Shown here piece by piece: positions 1-12,200 of a stretch of 64,000 bases of DNA. The position numbers were made by a program, and so were the translations under genes. The notes under the pieces are model-generated. The model was not told the DNA's origin. It made no database searches and was given only the letters and a program-made list of their open reading frames with translations. Origin of the DNA: Pieris napi (lineage: Eukaryota > Arthropoda > Insecta > Lepidoptera > Pieridae); NCBI RefSeq assembly GCF_905475465.1, contig NC_062244.1, forward strand, positions 11,712,001 to 11,776,000, written 5' to 3'. Position 1 is the first letter of the stretch. Every line of letters begins with the position of its first letter.

Positions 1-137
1 AAAATCTATAAAAATTATTAAAAACATTAAAGTAATACCTAATTCGGCTGTCTTGTATGACGGTGTGAAAGTGATATAAATGAATGTCACGATAAGTCGT
101 GATAAAATAAAACACTCATTATCTTAACTTTAATATA

Positions 138-143
138 TTTATT
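138..143 (-). promoter_or_regulatory. Candidate poly(A) signal AATAAA overlapping the stop
   Basis: On the minus strand the stop TAA is followed directly by ATAAATA, so an AATAAA hexamer starts on the last base of the stop codon. If used, the 3' UTR would be only some 15-30 nt. AT-rich sequence makes chance hexamers common, so this is suggestive only. Confidence 0.4.
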
Positions 144-205
144 TAGGGACAATGTTTTAAACACGCTCCTTTAAGACAATCGTGGAATGCTTGCGGACTT
201 TCGAT
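143..205 (-). CDS. ZNFX1: ZNFX1-like exon 14 (terminal, vestigial Cys motif, stop)
   Basis: After acceptor TTTGTTTCAG the exon reads IESPQAFHDCLKGACLKHCP and then TAA. The phase matches exon 13. The position and CLKGACLKHC pattern resemble the first cysteines of the NFX1-type zinc-finger region (usually PEGGC-x-x-x-C), after which other family members continue at length. Here translation ends. An alternative 3' exon left of the window cannot be excluded. Confidence 0.7.
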   Translation of the reverse strand: MESPQAFHDCLKGACLKHCP

Positions 206-3200
206 CTGAAACAAATTTATAAGTTTCATCCAAAAATTCATCACGAGTAATAAAAAATTTGTAAAAAATAACGCAACCGGAAATATTTCCTTAATTACTT
301 CTTGCTTGCGTCACCATGAGTTCACGTTAACGATCTGTAGCGAGCATTCCAGTATTACGTTACGCAACCTCCCCTCCCTAATAAAACGTTACGTGACCAC
401 CAAATGACCATTGTTTAAAAAATAAGTTCATTCAATCAATCAATCAAATCAAAATACGTTTATTTAGTCTTAGGAATGGCAAAAACGTTTACAAAATTCG
501 CGAAAGAGAGACTACGCCATCCGTTCAAAACTGCCAGGAGGCCTTGTTCTGAGAAGAACGGGCAAGAAATTCAGCAAGTTCTACCCTCCCTCTACATTAC
601 AATTATTCAAAGGAAAATGTCATAAACTAAAAAAAAATCTGTTCTGTGATTTTAACCACATTCACCATTACACACATATTCACAACACTTCAAATATAAC
701 AAAAAAATTGCCACGCGTTTTTTTCTTCTAGGTAGTCATTAACTGTGTAATAACCTTTACACATTAATGTTTTTTTAATGTGTTTTGAAACCGCATAACC
801 GCAATTTGAGAAAACTACATTCATACAAAAATATCGTTACATTATTGTTTACAATGGTTGTAGCCGCGGCAACGCTACTTTAATTCCTCTCTGACAGGGC
901 TGAAGATAAAGTAAAGTAAAAAAAACATTTAATCACTTGTAATAGGTAACATAATGTACACTTATGACATATCAGTATAGAAATACATATTAATGCTTCT
1001 AATTTTACATTTACTGCCAGTTCTCAAATCAAGGGCGTAGAACGGGAGAGGAGAACTGGCAATAAACTCTCCGCCACTCTTTTTAATCGCCATTTATTTG
1101 TTTTACAAAATGTTTGTAAGGAGCTGCAACCATTACACCATGTCCCATGTGACATTTTAAGTAATTAATAATAATAACATAAATTAAAAACAAAAATGTC
1201 CTCTATCAGCAGGAGGCATGGTGAAATAGGAGCACGCACTTACATTCTCGTGTGAACAACACGCAAACACATAGTCGAAATAACCAACATCACCGCATAC
1301 ACGAATTCAAGTACGACCAGTCACCACGATAGAAGTGTTAAACAAAGGACTAGACTTCATACTTGTTGGACTTGGGATAGAGATATTCCTGTAAAAAAAT
1401 CCCTAAATGAGGAAGTTACTGAATGTTACTTACTTTACAAATTTGGCCATGGCTTGAGCATTGCACCACAAAAGCTTGTCCAATAGCATTCAGAGAAACC
1501 AATTTCTTATGAATTCCTTGCCATATTGACGACGCTGTGCTAAGTACGTTTATGTTACCGAATATGTAAAAACCTAAAACAAATAAGTGTCTACTGGTTA
1601 ACAAGTGGTGTATAATTCGGTTGATTTTTCGGCGAAACGATGCTTTGACTGGGACAGAAGATCAATCACTTTCTATCTAAATAGTAACAATTTTCAAGCT
1701 ATTGCATAGATTTTGAGCGGGCTTTGAGCGCGGCGACCGAATCAAGAAATTCCGTAACAAAAAAAATCTGACACACGATGACTAGACGTATCATACTAAC
1801 GAACGACAGGACGCACTGCGTATTCACTATTCACGTCTCTCTGACGAGATCGGTTAGGTATGTAGCTTAAGCGCGGCCGGTGCAGCCTGTACGCGTTAAG
1901 GCCTATTTACATTATCTTAGTGTTTAGGAGAGTGCTTTAGGATAGTACTTTAGTTGAAACATGTAAACGCTACGCTAAAGAACTTGCCTTTCAAGTTGTA
2001 CTAAAGCACTCTCCTAAACACTAAGATAATGTAAATCGGCCCTTAGAGTGAGACAGATTATATAGGTGTGTTAGTCTGAGTCTGGTAGATTGAATTACAT
2101 AATATCAAAGAAAAAAACTGCATAAACATAAAATTATTAATTATAATTGCATAAGTTGATAAAAATGCTGTGCAATAGCTTTACCGCGGCAGTCCCCGAG
2201 TGCCACACGCTTTTTTTATATACAGAACTGGACATCCCACCTGATGTTAAGTGAGATGCGGCCTATTGGAGATGCCGCTAAATGAACTCATATCATACTG
2301 TCTAGGGAAGAGGGAAGAGACAAGGAGTTCCACTCCTTTGCTGTTTCGATGAACCAAAGTGATAAATTGATGTTTAGTTCTTGCTGATAATTCATTATAA
2401 CGATCAACTTACAAACATTTCAGACAGGTCCATAGACACTAGTTTAATTTTTTTTTTGATAATCTACATTGCAAATATCAATAATAAAATAAATGACCCA
2501 AAATATGAAGATTTTTTTATTACCTTCTTTAGCTCTAGACAAGGCTACACATATCCTATTTGCCGCCGAAAGAAAGCCTATATTGCCATCTCTGTTGCTC
2601 CTAACTAAAGACAATATCACTATCCTGCTCTCTTCCCCTTGGTAGTTGTCTACTACTGTGATCCTTACATCACGTAGGAGTTGATGCTTTTTGCTTAGCT
2701 ACAAAATAATTTATCGTAAGTAAATTGTCAAAAACACAAATGACATAGGCGTGCATGGAATGTTGGGCGTTGCAAAGAACAAATGACAGTAGAATAAATT
2801 CCGTTGAAATCAGAGCGTTAAGAAGTATGTGTGGTATAACATTGTGTGATAGGATAAGTAATAGTGAGATACGGGAGCATTGTGGGCTAAAAGAGGATGT
2901 GAAGAGGAGTGACAGGGATTCGAAAGGACATGCTTAGGTGGTAGGCCATGTAGAATGAATGAGAAGCAGGATACGCAAGGCAACCGTGGATGGTGAGGTC
3001 AGATCAGGTAGGCATTGTTCATACCTAAACCAAATCCAGGACGTACTAGAGAAGGGACAGGACAAAAGTACCCATAACCAATCACGCATAATGAATGCTA
3101 TAAAAGTGGATGAAGCGAGAGAGGACCGTGGCAAGAGGAGATCCATGGTTACTCCTTCCCACATTTTAAACTGTACATCACCATTATTACATTTGATCTC

Positions 3201-6200
3201 TGTCTCTATAGACAAAAGAGTTGTTCGTTTGGAAGAATTCTATAAAATTGTCACGTCATTTCGTGATTGACAGTTTCGTTTATTTATTAAATACAGTTAC
3301 AGACGTTTGCTGTTACATATCAAATGCATTATATAAAATAAAGCTGCGCCTGCGAACTTCTTTCGCCTTAATCAGATTTTTACTTAGTTTACCTTTTTAG
3401 TAGCTATGTACGAACATATTATGGAACATTTTGCTACGCTATCTCATAGAGACTGTTCGCTTTTCTGGAATAAAAACCTCAGTACTAAAAAAAAGTATAA
3501 ATACATATGTTTCCAATTTTTATCTCCATAAAAACCTTCCTCAGAGTTTAAGGAATAAATTAAAAACTACTTTTGTTTGTTCAGCCGTCTTAGAGTCTTC
3601 CCCTTAGCTAAAATAAATAGGATAGATAGGATTCACGTAGACATATCCTACCTCTTTTATAAGTGCAGCTTGACCAGTATATGTGCTTAATATTGTAATA
3701 TCTTCAGCTGAATAATCCATTTTTCTTAAATAAAGTGCAAGTGCTACACTCCATTGGGCTTCAAATGTATTTTTGTGGCTCCAAGAGTCTTCTAAGCCCT
3801 AATTTGTAGAATAAGGTTGTTTATCAGTAACATAAATATGATAAAACCAAAAACATTCGCAAATAATTGTGGTTAAAACACTGAGATTTCGCAAAAAAAA
3901 AATTGACAGGTCGCCTGTGTGCAAAAAATCCACACCGGATCTCTTTAGATATATTAAGATAACTGTTATTTGCTACGCGTCGTTAAATTGATTCACAAAA
4001 ATTATATACATCTCTCGATTATTTGATACATTTCCGGTCTCTTGACAACTCGATTTTGAATAAAATCAATGTTAATTGGTCTACTCTGTAATTTGAAGTT
4101 GAACGAAAAGTATCATGCTTGCAAACATACGATAATTTGAAGTCCGGGCTCGCTCTATAAAGGCCTGCCCTGCGATTCTGTAACTCACTTTTCGAACTCA
4201 CACACCGGTTTTCGCATCGGCGGTCGCTCTCAAATCAGTCGTGAAGCAGTCATTTTATGATTTGGCATTCTGAAAAGGTAGGAGCTTGTAGTTTATTGTT
4301 TATCAGAATGCCAAATCATAAAATGACTGCTTCACGACTGATATGAGAGCGACCGCCGATGGGAAATCAGCAGCAGTATTCACTTTGATTAGTGAATACT
4401 GCAGGTGATTAGTGATTAGGAGAAAACAAGTGTGGACAGCGACTGATGAGCGCAGGTGATTAGTTGTCTGCGTAGTAAAGTGATTAGAATCGTGTTCTAT
4501 TTTTTTGCGAGTGAACTGCGAGTAGTGACGTCGCGTGCGCCCTTCCTTCCCCCTCACTCGAAGCCTGCCTGACAAACTATATGACAACTGAATTTACTTA
4601 ACAGAGCCACTAAACAATAATTAGACACTACTTGTACTACACACCTGCACTAATCATCCTCGATTACTAATCACTTGCACTCGCAATAATCAAAGTGAAT
4701 ACAGGCCTTAATTTGAAGTGATTATCGTGCACAGATCTGTCAATTGTATATGTTAACGTAAAATTGTAAAAACCGTTAGATTGTAATCTATCTCGCGAGA
4801 TTATAAACTGTCGAAAGATTGTGAACCTCAACGAACTGCTTACAAATTAACGTATTATTATTCGGTAGTTATATGAAATTGTTGGGAAGTAAAATTAATC
4901 TGTAATTGACCAAAGAAGTTTGAATGATAACTAAGTTAGTGTAGTACAATTTACTAAACAATTTCATATAACTACCGAATAATAATACGTTAATTTGTAA
5001 GCAGTTCGTTGAGGTTCACAATCTTTCGACAGTTTATAATCTCGCGAGATAGATTACAATCTAACGGTTTTTACAATTTTACGGTGACATATACATAAAT
5101 TTCGCAGTCCAGGCTTCTTTCAAACGTTGTCATGTTTGATGACATCATGAATGAAATCTCTCACTCAAATAAGATTACGGACTTTTCGAAATAAAATTTT
5201 TGTGAATAATTTATTTGAGTTCCCTCTGGTTAATTAAACGCTTGGTTTTTTTGAACTCTTGGTAATTTGAAATTTAGTCTCTTGAGTTTCAAATTATCGA
5301 GAGTAGACTTTATTTTTTTTAATTTAAAGTATTAAGATTACTCGATCAGTAACAGTAGTCATTATAACAAAAAAAGTTAAAAGCAGTGCAGCGACCTGAA
5401 ACCCCACGATTTTTCTCTTTAAGAATACACCGGACTACTCTTTTAGACTCTTTTTTACTTCATAGACACATTATGTTTTCCGGGAATCGAACCTCCAACA
5501 GAGATGAGAGTCGCTCGTTGAAGCCACTAGGCCAGCACTGCTTGACCACTAGGTAAAGGTCAAAATCAGCTTTATGGCCAGACGAAGTTGAGAAAGAAGG
5601 TGACAGAAGAGTCTTTGGAAGAAAAATAGTAATACAGTGGCGACACATTCATCATTTAAACAGAAAAAAATATGATTTATTCCTGTTAATATACTTAGGA
5701 ACAAAAAAATTAATAAATAGCACTTATTATATAGGCAGCTCTTAAATCAAGAGCGTAAAAAGGCAGACACAGCGTAAACACAATTTGCCAGAAAGAGACG
5801 AAAGAGTTAAAGATTGTATATCTGTGGTTTAACATACCTCGGAATCCTCATATACACTATGGCTAAAGAAGTATAGATTATCCTTCATTCCACGTACATT
5901 GTTGTAACCATAAACACTAGAGTGACTATCAAGCTTGTCATAAATCGTCGGTACCAATAGTTCCACAAATTTTGGACACATTCGCCGTTGAGTGATCAAT
6001 GTTTTGGAGTGTATTGTGTTCTTTATCATTCGTTCAAAGAGTGAGATTTCTAGGTTATAAAATTTAGCTAATTTGTAGTGCGCAGCGGATGGGCGAAGCT
6101 GTTTATGATCACCTATAAACAATAATAAATCAATTCTTGATTAAACATACTTCCATCATTTTGCCCTTAAAAAATCACCATTTATATTTAATGATAATAT

Positions 6201-9200
6201 TGTTAATAACAATATTATCATTAAATATAATTATATACCTACGTAACAATGGTACAATTAAAATTAAATATAGTCATTTAAATATATTGTGGCAATAAAA
6301 TTCCGCAATTTAACGCTTAAAACTGAAATATACTCAGATTCCTACACTAAGCAGTGTGTGTGCGTCTGATGTGTATAGGGATAATATTATATTTAAATGA
6401 CTAAATCTAATTTTAATTGCAACAATCTCACGTGGGAATATATATTTTAAGAATTATTTTAGAGGAAATAAATTTAAATGACTTGACATGCTTCGGTTAT
6501 TCATTTTATACACTAATTAATTTAATATTAAATACTATTTTTAAAACTTCATTTGTGGAAAATTTTCATTATTTTACTCAACACTTTATGCCTGTGCATA
6601 ACTCAATCTCAAAATAACTTGATTCATATAGGTAACCAAGTACAGTTATGAACGTCAACAGAAGAGATGTTAAATTGATTCTAAATTTACATTTACTACC
6701 AGTTCGCAAGTCAAGGGCGTAGAACGCAAGAAACTCTCCGCCACTCTTTTTAATCGCCAAGTTTTGAGTCATACAAATTGTTTGAACTGGAGCAAATCAA
6801 TCCCAAGGATTAGTTAAATAATCGTCGAATTCATAAAAAGCTTTATTGATTAATTTACGTTTAATTTATTAGAGTTTTGAATTTATTCAGTGATAATTCT
6901 CTAATTTCCCTTGGGAGTTTGTTGTAAAAACGAATACAATTTCCATATAAGGAGTGGTTTATCTTTAGATTAGTTCTGTTCCGATGCTCACGCTACCACT
7001 GCTCATGCCACATGCTCATTGTAGCGAATCGTTCGATAAGAGTTTTGAGTATGAAAAAAAGCAATATTTCCGGCAGTAGCAAAGGGCAAACAGAATATAT
7101 ATTAGTCGAAGCATTTAAAATGTCCCAGATTTATTTTTATTGATAACGCTGGTAACAATGGAACAATTAGTTAATTAAATCTGTTGCGTAATATTTAAAC
7201 CGTTTAAATGGGTACTTATTTCAAAACTATTTTTTTTGGAGTATATGGCCTGGTAATTAGACCTTTAGGCCATATTTCAAAACTATATTTAACACAAACA
7301 TTATAGACTTTATAATTATAGAATATATATTGATATATATTTATATAAGAAAATAAATTAAAAACTTATGAAATAAATTTCAAAGTACCAGGGCCGCATA
7401 ATTATATAGGAGATCTTACCAATAAGTATGAGATGTTGGCATCTCGTAGTCAATGAAGCAACAATATGAGCTTCCAACACTTCGGCTGCCTCTTCAACGA
7501 TAACTAAAATCAAATTAATCATTTTACGACATTTATTCATAGATATTTATTATATATAAATGACCTAATATAACAGTATTATGTATATAACTTTAATATA
7601 CAAGTAGAAATGTATAGTAAAAACTACTTATTTGATTTTCACGAAACTTGGACTACTCCCAAGTTGGAAATAATATAATTTTAATCAGGTTCATCTCGAT
7701 ATTATGAAGTATACGATAATAAAAACTACCAGCCGGCATCGCACTCGCGATCTTAGTGTCCATGGGCGGCGGCACCTAACGTCAGGAAAGTCTCCTGCCT
7801 GTTTACCCCTGTACAATTAAATATATATTTCATATGAATAGAAGGAAATGTTTACCAATTGGCGAAAATAACTTTCGCATTAGATCATGTCGTCTAGCCG
7901 CAAATGTCGTGGTGACTCCTACCACGCGAACCGTCTTCATTACGTCACTGTCGATAAGTGTCGATACTTCTTCCAATTCAGTCGCTAGACCGTTGTGCTT
8001 GTCCTGTTAATTGTTACGTGGTGGAGGTCAAGTCAATTATACTTAATTTTGAAGTGAAACTTCTTTAGGCGCATGAGGGTAAAATTTTTACGGATGAAAC
8101 GCAATAATAATAATATTAGTGTCACGAAGATGTGCAGCATTTTTGTCGAAGAAAAGGAGCTATTGAGACCGATAGAGAGATGGGCTAATTACTTTATAGA
8201 AATTTAATTAAAATTTCGAAAAGAGAAGTTATTAAATATTAGTATTTTATGCAAAATAATTTATTGAAATCTCAAATGACGAATTGTAAATTAAAATGTC
8301 ACGTGTTTTATTATCGAAGAAACAAATTAAAAAAAATAAATATAATTTGTATTAGTTTTCAACACTTTTAATATTTCAGTGACAATTAAATTCCTAACAT
8401 ATCTTCCCTTTTCCCTCCCGCTAAGTCTCGGAACTCTAAAGTTTTAGATTTGTATAAATATGAACAAGACTTAAAATTAGTTAGCCAAAGAAGTTTCACT
8501 TCTGACATGTGTACTATGTACGCACGCAATTTATTTTCTTTTCTTTAATTAATATTATGAAAGGAACTTTTATTTTATTCTCTTCAAAACAATTTGTCAG
8601 AGTAGTAAAAAGTGTAAAACATTTTAATCTCTAAGTAGTTTTTTTTCATAAAATTACGTACTTAGAAACTTGATTGATTTATACACGTTTATCACAAATT
8701 TGCATACTATTACAGTGGATTTAATTTATTACGACCTTGGTTGTAGCGACCATTTAGCTATAGCGGCGTATAGTCTAAGTCTCTTGTATTGAAAGCATAA
8801 AAAACCAAAATTCACTGTAATTCTGTGAGAACAATTATTCTTTTGTTAGAAACGCCATCTCGTGACCACGTTCAATATTACAAAAGTTTCCAACGGAATC
8901 ATTTAAATGTTAACATCACATACTTCACTAATAAGAATGTTAAGTAAAAAGCAGAAATGTGCAGGGACTTTAAAATACACTAAAACATGTACAGTGTAAA
9001 CTCTTTATGTCATCCTCTCTATAACTTCACTCTTTATAACGCAACCACCACTCTCTATTACGAAGAAATATTTTCATATTTGTCTAAATATGATGTCTAA
9101 CAACAACATACTTAAGTGTAATTGTTTTTATAATCAGCTTACCAAACTAAACTATTGAGGTGCCGAAATTTCTAAGAAAGACACTTGAGGTCATAAACAG

Positions 9201-12200
9201 CCGTCTCGCCTATTATTAGATTACATTGCCTGTAGGAAATTTTGGTCTCAGTTACGAAACGCACCATTGTTACCTATCTATTATATATATATATATTATA
9301 AATTAATGTAATTGGTTAAATTTGGTGTTTTTTCTTTTCTCTTCCTATAACGAACAAAAATGCTCAATGACATTCGTTATAAAGAGTTTACACTGTAATT
9401 TTAAAATTAATTAAAAAAAACTTACCAATAACTCTTTCATTTTCTTCGTTAATTTGTTTTTAAGAAGGTCCACTACATAGAAATAGACATCCCATCTCTC
9501 ATCAATTGACAAACTATATAAATCCTTTATTAATTCAAATTTGATTTTCCTACCCTCATTTTGTCGTTCCATATATTTCTGTAAATATTTAAAAAAAATA
9601 TATAGAACATTGGGCAAACAGGCAGGATACTCTCAAGTACTCTCCGCTCATTGGTACGCTCTTTTCTTGAAGTACCCTAAGTCACATTGGTTCGGAATTA
9701 CTTCAGTGGGTAGCTGGTTCCACATAGTGATGACGGACATGACGGACGTCGAGGTGATACAGTTGAAATTTCGTATTCTGCCTCGACGTCCGATGATGAA
9801 ACTCAGCTGCAGGTATTCAGGTATTAGTAAACTTTATAGAGCAGCCATTTCAAAATAATATAATAGCCGATATATTTAGACAATGTAGTATCCAAATGTG
9901 ATAAAAAGTGGATTTTGTTTTTTTTTCAAATCCGACATTGTTCTACGATCATGACGAATAGTTCAATGTGAGGTTAATCCAACCAATCGAAATTCTCGAT
10001 TTGTTAGCTGTGTATAAACAAAACAGATAAAACAAAACTACAAATATATCAAAATTATACCTTAAAACAATCCAGCCGCTGATGTATCTTTTCAATCTGG
10101 AGTTGAAATTTTTCTATCATTTTCTGTCTGTCCATGCTCTCATCTGTAATATCTTCGACATATTTAATACTATTTTTCATAGAATCTATTTCTTTCAAAG
10201 CCCAATGTTCTGAAAAGCACGTTTCAACTGTCTCCGTTCCTGAAACTTCACACTCTTTATCCCAATCATCAACTTCGTCCACTGCAAGTTTTTCATTTCC
10301 GAAGAGCCACGCTAGTATTGGATCTTCATCACAACTTTTCAGTTCCAAATTCAAAAATGGCCTAATCGTCTCATAGCACAGTAGTTCCTTTCCGCACTTG
10401 TCAATATCAGTTTGAATTTCCATCATTTCATTAAATACTTTTTCCATTTCCGACCGTTTACTGGCATATAGATATCCATATTTCGACTTTCTCTTCGATC
10501 TCAAATTGTGTAAAGTATACGATTCAAGTAATTTGATCTTACTTTGACTGCCAAGTCTAACTATATTATCTGTTATGTTCAAAATTCCTTCCAAAAACTG
10601 ATCCAAGGCGTGGTTCGTGTAACAAATTATAAGCATTGGTGTACCGTCTAGGGACAAGTTCTTTAGAATAGTGGAAGCGATTTTGACTCCTAGGAACGTT
10701 TTTCCTGTACCAGGAGGGCCTTGTATTACTGCGAATTCTTTTGTTAGGGCGAAATTGTATGCTTCCATTTGGGACTGGTCTAAATCAAATGAATCTGAAG
10801 TGGGCCATTGTGAGTTATCTAACACGGGAAAGTATATTTCGCTATTTTTACTTTGAATACTGTATATCGTGTCTGGGGTAAGGTAAGAGGGAGGGTTTGT
10901 GTTTGGCTGTAAACAAATTAATTTGTCTCTATTATAGATTTTATTTGAAATAAATACAGTGTAGACTCTTTATAACATCATTCGTTATAACGTAAAAATG
11001 AGTTAAATTTATTTGGTTTAACACAAATTTCAACATTTATTCTTCCCTCCCAATAACGAATAAAAATGCTCTGTCCCTTGAATTTCGTTATAAAGAGTTT
11101 ACACTGTATATTAAAAATACACCATATAATTATGATGGCAGAATGTCATAGAGAAGTGAAGAAATTTTAGTTTTTTTATCAAATGGGGCAAACAGGCAGG
11201 AGGCTCACATAATGTTAAGTGATATGGACTTTCACACTGCCAGAATGATCGCAAGTGCGTTGCTGGCCTTTTAAAAATTGGTTCGCTATTTTTGAAGGAC
11301 GTTAACTCAAATTGAGTTTTAAGCTTATTTAATCTGTGAATTATGAATTACACATGTTTTATTATTATTACGTACCTGAATGTCCACAATATAATTCTTC
11401 ATAGGAAATTCATCTGGTTTGCAGTTTTGCAACACTTTAAGGACTCTGTGGTATGGCTCAAAAAACACCTCACTTTCAACCATTAGGAGCTTCTGAGAGA
11501 ATATATTTTGTGAAAGTGGACCCTCAAAAGCAACTGCAATCTGAAAACATATATAATATGAATACTTAAAAAACAAAATATTAAGACCACATATCAATAT
11601 ATATTGCCAATTTAATTAGTATGTCTTGGAATGACTATGAGGTGCCAAAAACTAACACAGACATAGCGCACGCTTATAACAACTCTTAGCTACATTCTCA
11701 AATACATTGCCTATATACTTCTAAACTAAAATCTGTAACCTGCATAGAAAAACTCACACAAATAAAACATCCACTGTATACACAATTATTTTTCTTTAAT
11801 AATAACTAATTAGGTATTGTATCTAATATACTCAAGAACTTCAACTTTAAAATTTTGTTGTCTCATTCACTAACAATACTAATAGAGACATCAACAATTA
11901 AGAGGTTGTTTTGATTTAATCTACTTCTTATTTGGGTCTACAATATAAATTTTTCCAAAGGTGATATATACTATCTGCCCTGAATGGGATATGACCCTCA
12001 TGACTGGTAGTAGCATGCAAACCGTTAAACAAATATAATACTTACATAATCTTGACGTAATAAGCCAGGATTAACATCCAAAACAGATGCACATAATATA
12101 TTATTGAAATTGTCACTTGTAAAAAGCAACAATGATCCAAACATTAGTTGCTTATTGAATCCATATTTTGTACAATCAACGGATTTCTGACTATTACGTT

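Noticed and set aside
5462..5550. Possible real tRNA gene
   Set aside because: A and B boxes are present, but no acceptor stem closes and a very similar head occurs in the SINEs, so it is a SINE fragment.
9541..9858. 105-residue plus-strand frame
   Set aside because: It combines the antisense of ZNFX1 exon 7 with the antisense of a LINE tail.
10134..10856. Plus-strand frames over helicase exon 6
   Set aside because: Antisense shadows of a clearly conserved helicase exon with Walker A.
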